Assembly (NCBI GenBank): GCA_963826475.1
Contig: CAWGXC010000003.1
Location: 868,001 to 932,000 of the forward strand
Direction: 5' to 3'
Length of the DNA: 64,000 bases
Origin: RHKX01 sp963826475
Lineage (GTDB): Bacteria > Actinomycetota > Thermoleophilia > Solirubrobacterales > 70-9
The notes under the pieces: model-generated
What the model was told of the DNA's origin: nothing
Databases searched by the model: none
Seen by the model: the letters and a program-made list of their open reading frames with translations, nothing else
Shown: in pieces, positions 50,720 through 60,031 of the stretch
Layout of the letters: each line of letters starts with the position of its first letter
How positions within the stretch are numbered: position 1 is the stretch's first letter
Made by a program: the position numbers and the translations under genes

Positions 50720-52057
50720 TCAGTTCCGGAGCTCGGCCAGGAAGAATCCATCCGTACGGTCGCGATCAGGCCGAGTCTGCAGGAAGTGAGAATCGTGTGG
50801 CGAGGCGAGCCCGGGCGTAGCGGCGCCGAGGTCGATCGGCGCGATGCCCGCCGCGCCAACCACGTCCTCGTTCTCGCGGCGGGAGATCGTGCAGGTGGAG
50901 TACACGACCCGGCCCCCTGGACGGGTGGCCTCCAGAGCCCGGGCGAGGATCCGGCCGGCGAGCTGCGCCGTCGCCTCGATCGTCTCGGGGCTGCGTCTCC
51001 AGCGCGCGTCCGGCCTCGTCGTCAGGGTCCCGAGCCCCGAGCACGGGGGATCGACCAGGACCGCGTCGAAGCCGCTTCCGGGCGGTGGTTCGGCGGCATC
51101 GGCTCGCAGCACCCGGACGGATCCCGCGCCGACCCGCCCGCAGAGCTCCTCGAGCTCACTCGCGCGCCCCTCGTCGCGCTCGACCGCCACCAACCCGGCC
51201 CCGGAGTCGCCGAGCGCAGCGGCGATCTGGGTCGTCTTGATCCCCGGGCCCGCGCAGAGATCGAGAATGCGCTCTCCCGGCCGCGGAGCGAGCAGCTCGA
51301 TCACCGCCCCGGAGGCGCGCGACTGCGGGACCAGGACCCCGGTCGCGACCGCCGCCTCGACCCCCTCCCACTCCCCGCCGTCGACGATCACGCAGTCGCG
51401 GGGCGCGGGCAGCGCGGACGGAACCGCCGCGTGGAGCTCGACGCCGGCGGCGCTGAGCTCGGCGAGCAGATCCTCGCGCTCGCCGTGCAGTCGGTTCACG
51501 CGATAGGCGCGCTCGGGTGGCGAGTTGATCGCGCCGAGCAGCGCCCGGGCGGTCTCGGGGCCGAGCTCCTCCCACCACAGCCGCGCGAGCCAGGGAGGCA
51601 CCGAATGGGCCACCGCGGCCGACTCGGCCTCGGAGTCGTCGAGCGCCCCGAGCAGCTCGTCCCGCTCGCGAATCGCCCGCCGCAACACGGCGTTGACGAG
51701 GCCCGCGCCACGGCGGCGGCCGCTCGGACCCTTCGCGAGCTCGACCGCCTGGTCCACCGCGGCGTGGTCGGCGCCGTCGGCGAAGAGCAGCTCGAAGAGG
51801 CCGAGCCGAAGGGCGGCGAGCAGCGGCGGATCGAGCTTTGCGGGAGGCCGGCCCGCGAGCATCCCGATGAAATGGTCGGTGCTTCCGCGGCGCTGGACCG
51901 CCCCGTACGCCAGCGCCTGGGCCTGCGCCCTCTCTCGCCCCGCGAGGCCATGCCGGGTAGCGCTGCTTCGCAGTGCACGATCCGCCCAGGCTCCGTCCTC
52001 GAAGACCCGGCGCAGGACCTCGAAGGCGGCCAAGCGGGCCGGCGTTGGGGCGCTCAA
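50720..52057 (-). CDS. rsmB: 16S rRNA (cytosine967-C5)-methyltransferase
   Basis: A 445-residue RsmB. The N-terminal NusB-like domain covers about residues 1-135. The methyltransferase part has SAM motif ILDLCAGPGIKTTQIAAALG, motif IV VLVDPPCSGLGTL with the active cysteine in PPC, and motif VI VYSTCTISRREN with the second cysteine. The gene overlaps fmt by 4 nt. Confidence 0.95.
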   Translation of the reverse strand: MSAPTPARLAAFEVLRRVFEDGAWADRALRSSATRHGLAGRERAQAQALAYGAVQRRGSTDHFIGMLAGRPPAKLDPPLLAALRLGLFELLFADGADHAAVDQAVELAKGPSGRRRGAGLVNAVLRRAIRERDELLGALDDSEAESAAVAHSVPPWLARLWWEELGPETARALLGAINSPPERAYRVNRLHGEREDLLAELSAAGVELHAAVPSALPAPRDCVIVDGGEWEGVEAAVATGVLVPQSRASGAVIELLAPRPGERILDLCAGPGIKTTQIAAALGDSGAGLVAVERDEGRASELEELCGRVGAGSVRVLRADAAEPPPGSGFDAVLVDPPCSGLGTLTTRPDARWRRSPETIEATAQLAGRILARALEATRPGGRVVYSTCTISRRENEDVVGAAGIAPIDLGAATPGLASPHDSHFLQTRPDRDRTDGFFLAELRN

Positions 52058-52998
52058 GCCATCTCCGCCCGCGCCGGTAGCCCATGTCCGCGAAGGTAGT
52101 CCGCCGCGGGCATCCAGCGGCTTCCGGAGGGCTGAACCTCGGCGATCCTCAACGCCCCCGGCGTGCAGCCGAGGCGCAGGCCGAGATCAGGATCGACCTC
52201 GAACGCGCCCGCGGCGGGGCCCTCGGCGCTGACGGCGACCCCACGTATACCTAGGCGACCCTCGTCGTCGTCCAGCTCGGCGTAGGCGCCGATGTGGGGG
52301 CTGAGCGCGCGAATCCGCCGCGCCTCATGCGACGCCGGCTGGCCGGGGTCGACCCGCCGCTCGGCCGCCTCGATCTTCTCCGCGTAGGTGACGCCCTCGG
52401 ACGCCTGCTCGTCGAATCGGAGCTCACCGGTGGAGTGCAGGTCCAGGCCCTCGACGAGAAGCCGCGCACCGAGCGCGGCGAGCCGGGACGCCAGCGAGCC
52501 ATAGTCGTCTTCGGGGCCGATGGCGAGCTCCTCCCGCAGAGCGACCGGACCGGAATCGAGTCCTTCGGTGAGGCGGATGATGCAGGCACCGGTCCGCTCG
52601 TCGCCGGCCATCAGCGCGCGCTCGATCGGCGCCGCTCCGCGCCAGCGCGGCAGCAGGGACGGATGAACGTTGAGCATGGGCAGCGCGGAGAGGAGCGGGT
52701 CCTTGATCAGCTGGCCGAAGGCGCAGACGCTCGCCAGCTCGGGCTCGGTGGCGAGGATCGCCCGGCGGGACTCCTCGCGATTGATGCTTTCCGTCTGGTG
52801 CAGCTCGATGCCGAGGGCCCGGGCGGCCTCGGCCGTCGGTGGCGATTGCGTGCGCCGCCCGCGGCCGCGCTTGCGATCGGGCGGGGTGACCACGAGTACC
52901 GGCCGGTGACTCGAACCGGCGAGCACGGCGAGCACCGAGGCGGCGAACTCGGAGGTGCCGCAGAAGACGTGAGCGACCGGGCGAGGCGCCCCGCTCAC
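52054..52998 (-). CDS. fmt: Methionyl-tRNA formyltransferase
   Basis: A 314-residue enzyme that formylates initiator Met-tRNA. Catalytic N, H and D are in LNVHPSLLPRWRGAAPIERA and RLTEGLDSGPVAL. The C-terminal OB-like tRNA-binding domain is present. GTG start overlaps the def stop (GTGA), so formylation and deformylation genes are coupled. Confidence 0.95.
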   Translation of the reverse strand: MSGAPRPVAHVFCGTSEFAASVLAVLAGSSHRPVLVVTPPDRKRGRGRRTQSPPTAEAARALGIELHQTESINREESRRAILATEPELASVCAFGQLIKDPLLSALPMLNVHPSLLPRWRGAAPIERALMAGDERTGACIIRLTEGLDSGPVALREELAIGPEDDYGSLASRLAALGARLLVEGLDLHSTGELRFDEQASEGVTYAEKIEAAERRVDPGQPASHEARRIRALSPHIGAYAELDDDEGRLGIRGVAVSAEGPAAGAFEVDPDLGLRLGCTPGALRIAEVQPSGSRWMPAADYLRGHGLPARAEMA

Positions 52999-53696
52999 CG
53001 CTCGCCCGACGGGGCCCCGGCGTCCTCCGCGACGTGCTCGGTCGCCACGGCGGTCTCGGTGCCGTCCTCGGAATCAGGGGGATCCAGGGTCGCCGGATCG
53101 AAGCCCTCACCACTGCGCAACGCGCGCAGGGCTCCGCGGCGCTGCTCGCGAACGGTCCGATCCAGGATCAGGATGCCATCGAGGTGGTCGATCTCGTGCT
53201 GCAGGACGCGAGCCTCGAGGCCGGCGGCCTCGATGAGCAGCTTGTTGCCCTCGAGGTCCTGCGCGCTGACCCGAGCGTAGAGGGGCCGCTCGACGTCGAC
53301 GACGATCCTGGCGAGGCTGAGGCAGCCCTCCTCCGCGGTGACGAGATCCTCGGAGACCCATTCGACCTCGGGGTTGACGATCGCGCGAGGCACCGAGTCC
53401 GGGCCGGCCTGGAAGACGAGCATGCGCCGCATCAGGCCGAGCTGTGTGGCCGCCAGGCCGATGCCGAGGGCACCCTGCATCAGCGCGACCATGCGCTCGG
53501 CGTCCTCGGCGAGCTCCGGGCCGAAGTTGGTGATCTCGGACGCGCGCGACTTGAGCACGGGATCGCCGAACTGACGCACCTCTGACAGCGCCAGTCGGCG
53601 ACGTTCGAGCGTCTCCTCGTCGATCGCGGGGCCGCCCTCGGCTTCGGCGGCCTCCTCCGACTCGATCGGTTGCGCGGTTGTGGGTTCGTCCGTCAC
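52995..53696 (-). CDS. def: Peptide deformylase
   Basis: A 233-residue peptide deformylase with all three motifs: GIGLAATQLG, EEGCLSLARIVV and LQHEIDHLDGIL (metal ligands C, H, H). It carries an extra N-terminal segment of about 35 acidic residues and a C-terminal acidic tail of about 45 residues, so it is longer than the usual 165-190. Coupled with fmt. Confidence 0.95.
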   Translation of the reverse strand: MTDEPTTAQPIESEEAAEAEGGPAIDEETLERRRLALSEVRQFGDPVLKSRASEITNFGPELAEDAERMVALMQGALGIGLAATQLGLMRRMLVFQAGPDSVPRAIVNPEVEWVSEDLVTAEEGCLSLARIVVDVERPLYARVSAQDLEGNKLLIEAAGLEARVLQHEIDHLDGILILDRTVREQRRGALRALRSGEGFDPATLDPPDSEDGTETAVATEHVAEDAGAPSGER

Positions 53697-53732
53697 CTCG
53701 GGAATCTTAGAAGGGCGTCCGTGGCCCTCCGT

Positions 53733-55922
53733 TCACTGAGGGTCCACGTCGACGGCCAGGGTCGCCCCGCGCAGCTCGCCGGCGAGCTCCGGCCGCTCGA
53801 TCACGGCCCGGATCACGGCGCTGTCGCCGATCGGATCGACCGTCTTGATCAGCAGGCGCCTGCGGAAGCGGTTGCGACGGCGAAACCGCGGCGCGGGCCC
53901 CAGCAGCTCCGAGGAGGTCGCAAGGCCCGGCCTGATGGCCTCGGCGAGGCGGTTGCCGAGCTTGATCAGCGCGCCCTCGTATGCCCCGGTGAGCTCGACC
54001 GCCACGAGCGAGGAGAAGGGCGGGTAGCCGAAGTCGCGACGTCGCTCGAGCTCGTCGGCGAGGAAGCCCGGCGCATCGTGGCGGGATGCCGCCTCGATCG
54101 GGGCGGCCGTCGGGGCGAGCGTCTGGATCAGCACCCTCCCGCCCCTGCTGCCTCGGCCGCTGCGCCCGGCGAGCTGCGCGACGAGGGCGAACGTGCGCTC
54201 CTCGGCACGGAAGTCGGGATATCGGAGCGTCGAGTCGGCGTCGACCAGGACGCTGAGCGCCACGTCGGGAAAGTCGTGGCCCTTGGCGACCATCTGCGTG
54301 CCGATCAGGACCCCCCCACGCGCCTCGCCGAACGCGGTCAGCACACGGGAGTGACCGCCGCGGGCGGCGGCCGTGTCGGCGTCGAGGCGGAAGACCTCGG
54401 CCGGAGCGACGAGCTCGGCGACGAGCTCCTCGATTCGCTCCGTCCCAGCGCCGTGACGGATGATCGAAACCGAGCCGCAGGAAGGGCACTCCGTCGGGAT
54501 CGGCTCGCTGTGGCCGCAATGGTGACAGCCGATCCGGCCCTTGCCGCGGTGCAGGACGAGCGAGACGTCGCAGGACGGACAACTCACCGCCTCCCCGCAC
54601 GACGCGCAGCTCAGGTGCGGTGAGAAGCCGCGGCGATTGACCATGACGATTGCCTTGGCCCCCTCGGCGAGGCCCCCGAGCGCCTGGCGCGTCGTCTCGT
54701 GCAGAGGTCCCGATCTGGCGCCGACCTCCCGCATGTCGAGCAGCTCGATCGGGGGCAGCGGGCGGCCGTCGACCCGCTCCGGCAGGTCGAGACGTTCGAG
54801 CTCCGCCCAGCTCTCGGGCCGCGGCGTCGCGCTACCGGCCAAATAGACGGCTCCTGCCTCGGCGGCGCGATGCCTGGCGACGGCGCGCGCGTCGTATCGC
54901 GGGTCGCCCTCCTGCTTGTAGGAGGAGTCGTGCTCCTCGTCGACGACGATCAATCCGAGATCGGCGAGCGGGGCGAAGACCGCGGATCGGGGGCCGACGC
55001 AAACGCTCGCCTCGCCGGAGCGCAGACGCCGCCACTCGTCGAAGCGCTCGCCCTCCGAGAGGCCGGAGTGGATGACCGCGACGCGGTCCCCGAGGCGCGC
55101 CGCAACCCGGCCGAGAGTCTGGGGTGTGAGGCCGATCTCGGGAACGAGCAGGATGGCGCTGCGCCCACGCTCCAGGGCGGCCTCGATGGCCGCCAGGTAG
55201 ACCTCGGTCTTGCCGGAGCCCGTGACGCCATGCAGGAGCCGCTCGCGCGATCCTTCGCCGTCCATCGCGTTGACGAGCGCGTCGACGCAGGCCCTTTGCC
55301 GGGCGGAGAGCGCGACCGGGCCGCTGACGGCGCCGACCGAATCGATCCGAGGCCGGCGGCGGACCTCCTGCTCCCGCTGCGAGACGAAGCCGCGTTCCTC
55401 GAGGCGAGCGAGGACCGACGAGTCGGCCCCGGCGAGCTCCATCAGCTCCGCACCGGAGAGCTCGCCCGCCCCGGAGAGGCGCTCGAGCGCGGCGCGCTGC
55501 CGCTCGCCGAGACGCGCTCCGCCGTCCAGCGCGACCTCGCCGTCGGCGGAGATCCGGGCCCGCCGCTCGGTCCGGGCCCGCAGCGCTCGCGGAGCGCCGG
55601 TCCCCGAGCCTGGGGGCAGGACGAGGGCGAGACCGCGAGACGGAGTCGAGCAATACCGCTCCGCGACCCAGAGGCCGAGCCTGACCAGATCCGGAGTGGC
55701 GCCGGCGTCAAGGGCCTCGAGCGGCTCGGCGAGCCGCTCCCTTGCCAGATCGCTGTGCTCGGCCATGCCGACGACCACCCCGAGCATCTTCCGCCGACCG
55801 CCGAACGGGACCATCAGCAGCGAGCCGACTCCGACGTGGCTCATGCTCTCGGGCAGGCGGTAGTCGAAGGGCCCGCGCAGCGCGCGGGCGGTAGTTATCG
55901 GCTCGACCTTGGCGATCGCCAT
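53733..55922 (-). CDS. priA: Primosomal protein N' (helicase PriA)
   Basis: A 729-residue replication-restart helicase. Walker A is LLHGVTGSGKTEVYL and motif II is VDEEHDSSYKQ. The zinc-binding region has eight cysteines in LSCASCGEAVSCPSCD, GCHHCGH and ECPSCGS. Motif V is GTQMVAKGHDFPDV. Helicase motifs are intact, unlike the degenerate PriA of mycobacteria. It lies 36 nt upstream of def. Confidence 0.96.
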   Translation of the reverse strand: MAIAKVEPITTARALRGPFDYRLPESMSHVGVGSLLMVPFGGRRKMLGVVVGMAEHSDLARERLAEPLEALDAGATPDLVRLGLWVAERYCSTPSRGLALVLPPGSGTGAPRALRARTERRARISADGEVALDGGARLGERQRAALERLSGAGELSGAELMELAGADSSVLARLEERGFVSQREQEVRRRPRIDSVGAVSGPVALSARQRACVDALVNAMDGEGSRERLLHGVTGSGKTEVYLAAIEAALERGRSAILLVPEIGLTPQTLGRVAARLGDRVAVIHSGLSEGERFDEWRRLRSGEASVCVGPRSAVFAPLADLGLIVVDEEHDSSYKQEGDPRYDARAVARHRAAEAGAVYLAGSATPRPESWAELERLDLPERVDGRPLPPIELLDMREVGARSGPLHETTRQALGGLAEGAKAIVMVNRRGFSPHLSCASCGEAVSCPSCDVSLVLHRGKGRIGCHHCGHSEPIPTECPSCGSVSIIRHGAGTERIEELVAELVAPAEVFRLDADTAAARGGHSRVLTAFGEARGGVLIGTQMVAKGHDFPDVALSVLVDADSTLRYPDFRAEERTFALVAQLAGRSGRGSRGGRVLIQTLAPTAAPIEAASRHDAPGFLADELERRRDFGYPPFSSLVAVELTGAYEGALIKLGNRLAEAIRPGLATSSELLGPAPRFRRRNRFRRRLLIKTVDPIGDSAVIRAVIERPELAGELRGATLAVDVDPQ

Positions 55923-55967
55923 CGTCAGACGAAGCTACGTCTTTTCGCGGACGGCCACCAAGCTCGT

Positions 55968-55973
55968 TATCTT
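55968..55973 (+). promoter_or_regulatory. -10-like hexamer before the PH-domain gene
   Basis: TATCTT ends 6 nt before the GTG at 55980, consistent with a leaderless transcript; -35 unclear. Confidence 0.3.
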
Positions 55974-55979
55974 GGCCGC

Positions 55980-56519
55980 GTGGCATTGAACCTGGGTCCG
56001 GGCGAACAGGTGGTCTTCGAGGGCCACCCGTCGTGGCGCGCGATCCTCGGCTTCTACCTGAAGGGCGTCGTGATCATCGCGGTGATCGTCGCCCTCGTGG
56101 TCGCCTACGGCAACACGATCGGCGACGGCGTCAGCACCTCGGCGGTGGTCATCGTTTTGATCGGCGGAGCAGCGATCGTCGCGCTGATCGGCTTCCTGCG
56201 TCGTGTCTCGACCCGTTACACGATCACCAACCGTCGCCTTCACGTAAAGCACGGGATGATCTCCCGCAACGTTCAGGAGACCAAGATCGAGCGCGTCCAG
56301 GACGTCAACTACACCCAGTCGATCTTCCAGCGGCTGATGCAGATCGGCGACGTCGACTTCGACACGGCCGCCAACGACCCCGACGGTGACTTCGTCTTCG
56401 CGGGAGTCGCTCAGCCCGAGCAGGTCGTCGACCGCGTGCATCACGCGACGGAGGCGCAGGCATCGGGCCCCCAGGGACGCTCCGGCCTCGGCGACGAGCG
56501 CAGCGACCTACCCCGCTGA
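55980..56519 (+). CDS. Bacterial PH-domain membrane protein (DUF304-like)
   Basis: A 179-residue protein: LGPGEQVVFEGHPSW at the start, two membrane segments (LKGVVIIAVIVALVVAYG and VVIVLIGGAAIVALIGFL), then a bacterial PH domain with TRYTITNRRLHVKHGMISR and VQDVNYTQSIFQRLMQIGDVDF. Probably faces the cytoplasm. Function unknown. GTG start; priA is divergent, 57 nt away. Confidence 0.85.
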   Translation: MALNLGPGEQVVFEGHPSWRAILGFYLKGVVIIAVIVALVVAYGNTIGDGVSTSAVVIVLIGGAAIVALIGFLRRVSTRYTITNRRLHVKHGMISRNVQETKIERVQDVNYTQSIFQRLMQIGDVDFDTAANDPDGDFVFAGVAQPEQVVDRVHHATEAQASGPQGRSGLGDERSDLPR

Positions 56520-56552
56520 CGCGCCCCCGAGCCGGTTACCCCGGATACCTGC

Positions 56553-57803
56553 TCAGACGGTGGCCGTCTCGCCGACGCCGGCAGCCCTGCGCAGCTCGTC
56601 GACCCGGTCTGTCCGCTCCCAGGTGAAGTCCTCGTCCTCGCGGCCGAAGTGGCCGTAGGCGGCGGTCTTCTGGTAGATCGGGCGGTGCAGGTCGAGGTAC
56701 TTGCGGAACGCGCCCGGACGCAGGTCGAAGACCTCGCGGACTGCGGCGGTCAGCTTTGCGTCGCTGAGCTTGCCCGTGCCGAACGTCTGAACCATGATCG
56801 AGACGGGATGGGAGACGCCGATCGCGTATGCGACCTGGACCTCACAGCGGTCGGCGAGCTCGGCGGCAACCACGTTCTTGGCTACGTAACGAGCCGCGTA
56901 GGCGGCTGAGCGGTCGACCTTCGACGGGTCCTTCCCGCTGAAGGCGCCGCCACCGTGGCGCGCCGCCCCCCCGTAGGTGTCGACGATGATCTTGCGGCCC
57001 GTGAGCCCGGCGTCGCCGACGGGTCCGCCGATCACGAACTTGCCGGTCGGGTTGATCAGGAGCGTCTCGCGCAGGGTCTCGGCGTCATAGAGATCGGCGT
57101 AGTCCTCGTCGAGGACCGGCTTGATGACGTGCTCCCAGAGGTCAGGCCGGATCGTCTCGTCGGTGTCGATGCCCTCGCCGTGCTGGGTGGAGATGAGGAT
57201 GCGGACGATCTCGACCGGGACGCCGTCGCGGTAGCGGATCGTGACCTGGGTCTTGCCGTCGGGGCGAAGGTAGTCGAGCGTGCCGTCCTTGCGGACCTGA
57301 GCGAGCCGATGGGCCAGCGAATGAGCGATCTGGACCGGCATCGGCATCAGCGTGCGGGTCTCGTTGGAGGCGTAGCCGAACATCATTCCCTGATCGCCGG
57401 CGCCCGCCACGTCGAACTCGTCGTCGTCGCTCGCGTCTGAGCGGACCTCGAGGGCCTCGTCGACGCCCTGTGCGATGTCGGGCGACTGCTCGTCGATCGC
57501 GGAGATCACCGCGCAACTCTTGGCGTCGAAGCCGAACTCGCTCTGGTTGTAGCCGATCCTGTCGATCGTGTCGCGGACGATCTTGGGGATGTCGACGTAT
57601 ACATCGGTCGAGATCTCACCGGAGACCACGACGAGACCCGTGTTGACGAGGGTCTCGCAGGCAACGCGTCCGTCGGGGTCCTCGCGTAGGACGGCATCGA
57701 GGACGCCGTCGGAGATCTGGTCGCACATCTTGTCGGGGTGACCTTCGGTCACCGACTCGGACGTGAACAGATACTCGTTGTCAGAGAGCTCGATCTCGCT
57801 CAT
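56553..57803 (-). CDS. metK: S-adenosylmethionine synthetase
   Basis: A 416-residue methionine adenosyltransferase. Motifs: FTSESVTEGHPDKMCDQISD, GAGDQGMMFGYA and GGGAFSGKDPSKVDRSAAY. Length is slightly over the 380-400 norm. It supplies SAM to the methyltransferases in this window, among others. No SAM riboswitch fits in the 42 nt before the next gene. Confidence 0.97.
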   Translation of the reverse strand: MSEIELSDNEYLFTSESVTEGHPDKMCDQISDGVLDAVLREDPDGRVACETLVNTGLVVVSGEISTDVYVDIPKIVRDTIDRIGYNQSEFGFDAKSCAVISAIDEQSPDIAQGVDEALEVRSDASDDDEFDVAGAGDQGMMFGYASNETRTLMPMPVQIAHSLAHRLAQVRKDGTLDYLRPDGKTQVTIRYRDGVPVEIVRILISTQHGEGIDTDETIRPDLWEHVIKPVLDEDYADLYDAETLRETLLINPTGKFVIGGPVGDAGLTGRKIIVDTYGGAARHGGGAFSGKDPSKVDRSAAYAARYVAKNVVAAELADRCEVQVAYAIGVSHPVSIMVQTFGTGKLSDAKLTAAVREVFDLRPGAFRKYLDLHRPIYQKTAAYGHFGREDEDFTWERTDRVDELRRAAGVGETATV

Positions 57804-57845
57804 CTCTCGGGTCCCCTCGCTTCCGTTGGTCGTGGTCGTGGAATG

Positions 57846-59984
57846 CTATTCGCCACCGATCGGCGAGGCGGTGACGCCGAGGGCCGGCGCCTGGCCCACG
57901 GCCACCCGGAGCTCGGTGTCGATCCGGTCCTCGCCGCCGACGACGGCCAGCACGGCCGCCTCGAGGTTACGCAGATCCGGGGCCAACGTGGCATAACCGG
58001 GGTCCTCCGCGAGGCCGACCTGCTCGCCGAGGGCGAGCAGGCCGCTCAGGTTGAGGTAGGCGAGCAGGGAGACCTGCTGAGGAAGTGGCTCGTCGAGGGC
58101 TTGGAAGGTCGGCGTGGCCGCCAGCCCCCCGTCCGTCGCTCGGGCCTGCTCGATCCCCAGCCTGTCCGTGGCCACGACGAGCCGGTCGTCGAAGGTCGAA
58201 TACGTGAGGTCGACCTGCGGGCTGACGAGCAGGCTCTGGGCCTCCACGCCATCGATCCGGCTGGCCTCGAACGCCGGGACGCGGGTCTTCGAGGCCGGGT
58301 CGAGGGCTCCGATCAACGGCTGCTGGAGCTGCGCCATGGCGGGAGCGGCGGCTTTGACGTCGACGCCCTTCGCGATCAGGCTCACGTAGGGCGTGCGGGA
58401 ATCCACGAGAACCCCCGGCGATTGAGAGGCCGCGCCCTCGGTCACCGGCTCGACCGAGAGAGCCGCCTCGTCGCCGAGCAGCGGCAGCAGGTCGTCGGAG
58501 ACGCTGACCCCACCCTCCCGACGCAGGTCCTCCTGAAATCCATCGAAGGCCGAGAGCAGCCCCGGAGCATCAGCGGCGGCCTGACCGCGGAGGGAGCGAA
58601 CGCTCTTTGCGGGATCGCCGAGCCCAAGATAGGCGAGGGCATCGGCGCCGACGTTCGCCGTGAGGCTCGGCGCGAACTGAGGTAGAGCGGCGAAGAAGCC
58701 CGGCGAGGCCCGGGTCCGCTCCGGGTCGAGGCTGCTCCGGATCGAGACGGTCGCGATGTCGGCGTCGTTGACGCTCAGGGCGGCGGCCACGCCGGAGGTT
58801 GCCGCTGAGTCGACGAACGTGTCCAGCGAGCTCAGCGGCCCGTCGCCGAGCAGGCTGCGGGCGGCCTCGGGAGCGAGATATCCGTAGGCGAGCCGATCCT
58901 GGGGAAGTCGCGCGATGGCGGAGGGCTCCGCGTCGGCGAGCGTCTGCGAGTTGGCAGGCGGGTCGAGGATCTGCCTCAGGGCGCCGATGTCTCCGACCAG
59001 CAGAAAGCCGTGGTAGATCGCCGAGGAGAGGTTGCCGTCGCCGACGAATAGCTCGGTCCCGTTGAAGTCGCTGCTCGACGCGGTCGGTCCCAGCAAGCTG
59101 GATGCGAACTCACGCGCCCCGTCATCGTCGTCGGTCTCGAGCATCAAGACCCGTTCGGGGCTTCCCGATGCGGGCAGGATCGCCAGCGCGACCTCACCGC
59201 CCGACCAGGGCCGGATGTCGGAGTCGAAGTTGATCCGCTCCCCTGCCATCGAGGTGACCTCCGCCACGGCCAGCTGCGTGAGCAGCGGCAGGTTCGAGGC
59301 CACGTCCGAGGCGGCGGAGAACTGGTCGGTGTCGGAATCGGCGTTCAGGTGGACGTAGGTGAGCGCGTCATGGGGAACGAGGTCGATGGCGTCATCGCCC
59401 GGTGGACAGGAGTCCCCCCCGGGCGCGGCGCATGGGGCCGAAGGGAGGATCACGAACCAGACGAGCGCTCCGACCGCGACGACGATCGCCATCGCCAGGA
59501 TCCTCGCCCGGCCGACGGAGGGCAGGGTGTGCCAGTGGTCGGAGAGCAATTGGCCGGCGCCGGCGGCCGTCGAGCCCAGCCGCCTGCCGGCGCCGGCCAT
59601 ACCCACGCCCCCCTGTTCGCGAAGGGCGCGCAGCCGGACGCCGATCTCCCTGCCCGGCGCCGAAGTGGGATCGATGGGCTCCGCGGAGGTCGCGACCGGG
59701 GCGCTCGGCTGCTCCTGCTTCTCCGCGGTCGGTGCCGGTCGGAACGGAACCGCAACGGGACGATCCTCGGTGACCTCCGCGGGCGGCGGCGGCTCGCCGG
59801 TGTCGGCGGCGACACCTTCGTGAACGTCAGGCTCGAGCGGAGGAGGGGTTGGGCCCAGGCGCTCCGCGCGGGCGGCGCGGGCCCGCGCACGAAGTCGCTC
59901 CAGCCGCGAGCCGGCCGGCGACGATGGGTCGGTCAGCCTGCGCAAACGCTCTCGCGCCTGCTCGATCCTTGGATCCCGCGCCAC
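57846..59984 (-). CDS. DUF3352 family membrane protein
   Basis: A 712-residue protein. Residues 1-160 are charged and Pro/Ala-rich (probably cytoplasmic), then one membrane helix (ILAMAIVVAVGALVWFVIL) and a large extracytoplasmic DUF3352 region from about residue 205 (LVPHDALTYVHLNADSDTD). Substrate or role unknown. GTG start at 59984; TATAAA on the reverse strand sits 6 nt upstream, again suggesting a leaderless mRNA. Confidence 0.82.
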   Translation of the reverse strand: MARDPRIEQARERLRRLTDPSSPAGSRLERLRARARAARAERLGPTPPPLEPDVHEGVAADTGEPPPPAEVTEDRPVAVPFRPAPTAEKQEQPSAPVATSAEPIDPTSAPGREIGVRLRALREQGGVGMAGAGRRLGSTAAGAGQLLSDHWHTLPSVGRARILAMAIVVAVGALVWFVILPSAPCAAPGGDSCPPGDDAIDLVPHDALTYVHLNADSDTDQFSAASDVASNLPLLTQLAVAEVTSMAGERINFDSDIRPWSGGEVALAILPASGSPERVLMLETDDDDGAREFASSLLGPTASSSDFNGTELFVGDGNLSSAIYHGFLLVGDIGALRQILDPPANSQTLADAEPSAIARLPQDRLAYGYLAPEAARSLLGDGPLSSLDTFVDSAATSGVAAALSVNDADIATVSIRSSLDPERTRASPGFFAALPQFAPSLTANVGADALAYLGLGDPAKSVRSLRGQAAADAPGLLSAFDGFQEDLRREGGVSVSDDLLPLLGDEAALSVEPVTEGAASQSPGVLVDSRTPYVSLIAKGVDVKAAAPAMAQLQQPLIGALDPASKTRVPAFEASRIDGVEAQSLLVSPQVDLTYSTFDDRLVVATDRLGIEQARATDGGLAATPTFQALDEPLPQQVSLLAYLNLSGLLALGEQVGLAEDPGYATLAPDLRNLEAAVLAVVGGEDRIDTELRVAVGQAPALGVTASPIGGE

Positions 59985-60000
59985 GGCGCGTTTATACCTA

Positions 60001-60031
60001 AGGGCCTGTCTCGGCAGAAGAAACAGGCCCT
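60001..60031 (-). terminator. Hairpin at the end of der
   Basis: AGGGCCTGT (60001-60009) pairs with ACAGGCCCT (60023-60031), 9 bp with a 13-nt loop. It overlaps the der stop codon. No U-tract follows on the reverse strand (TTAGGTATAAAC), so it is a weak terminator or an mRNA-end structure. Confidence 0.4.
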
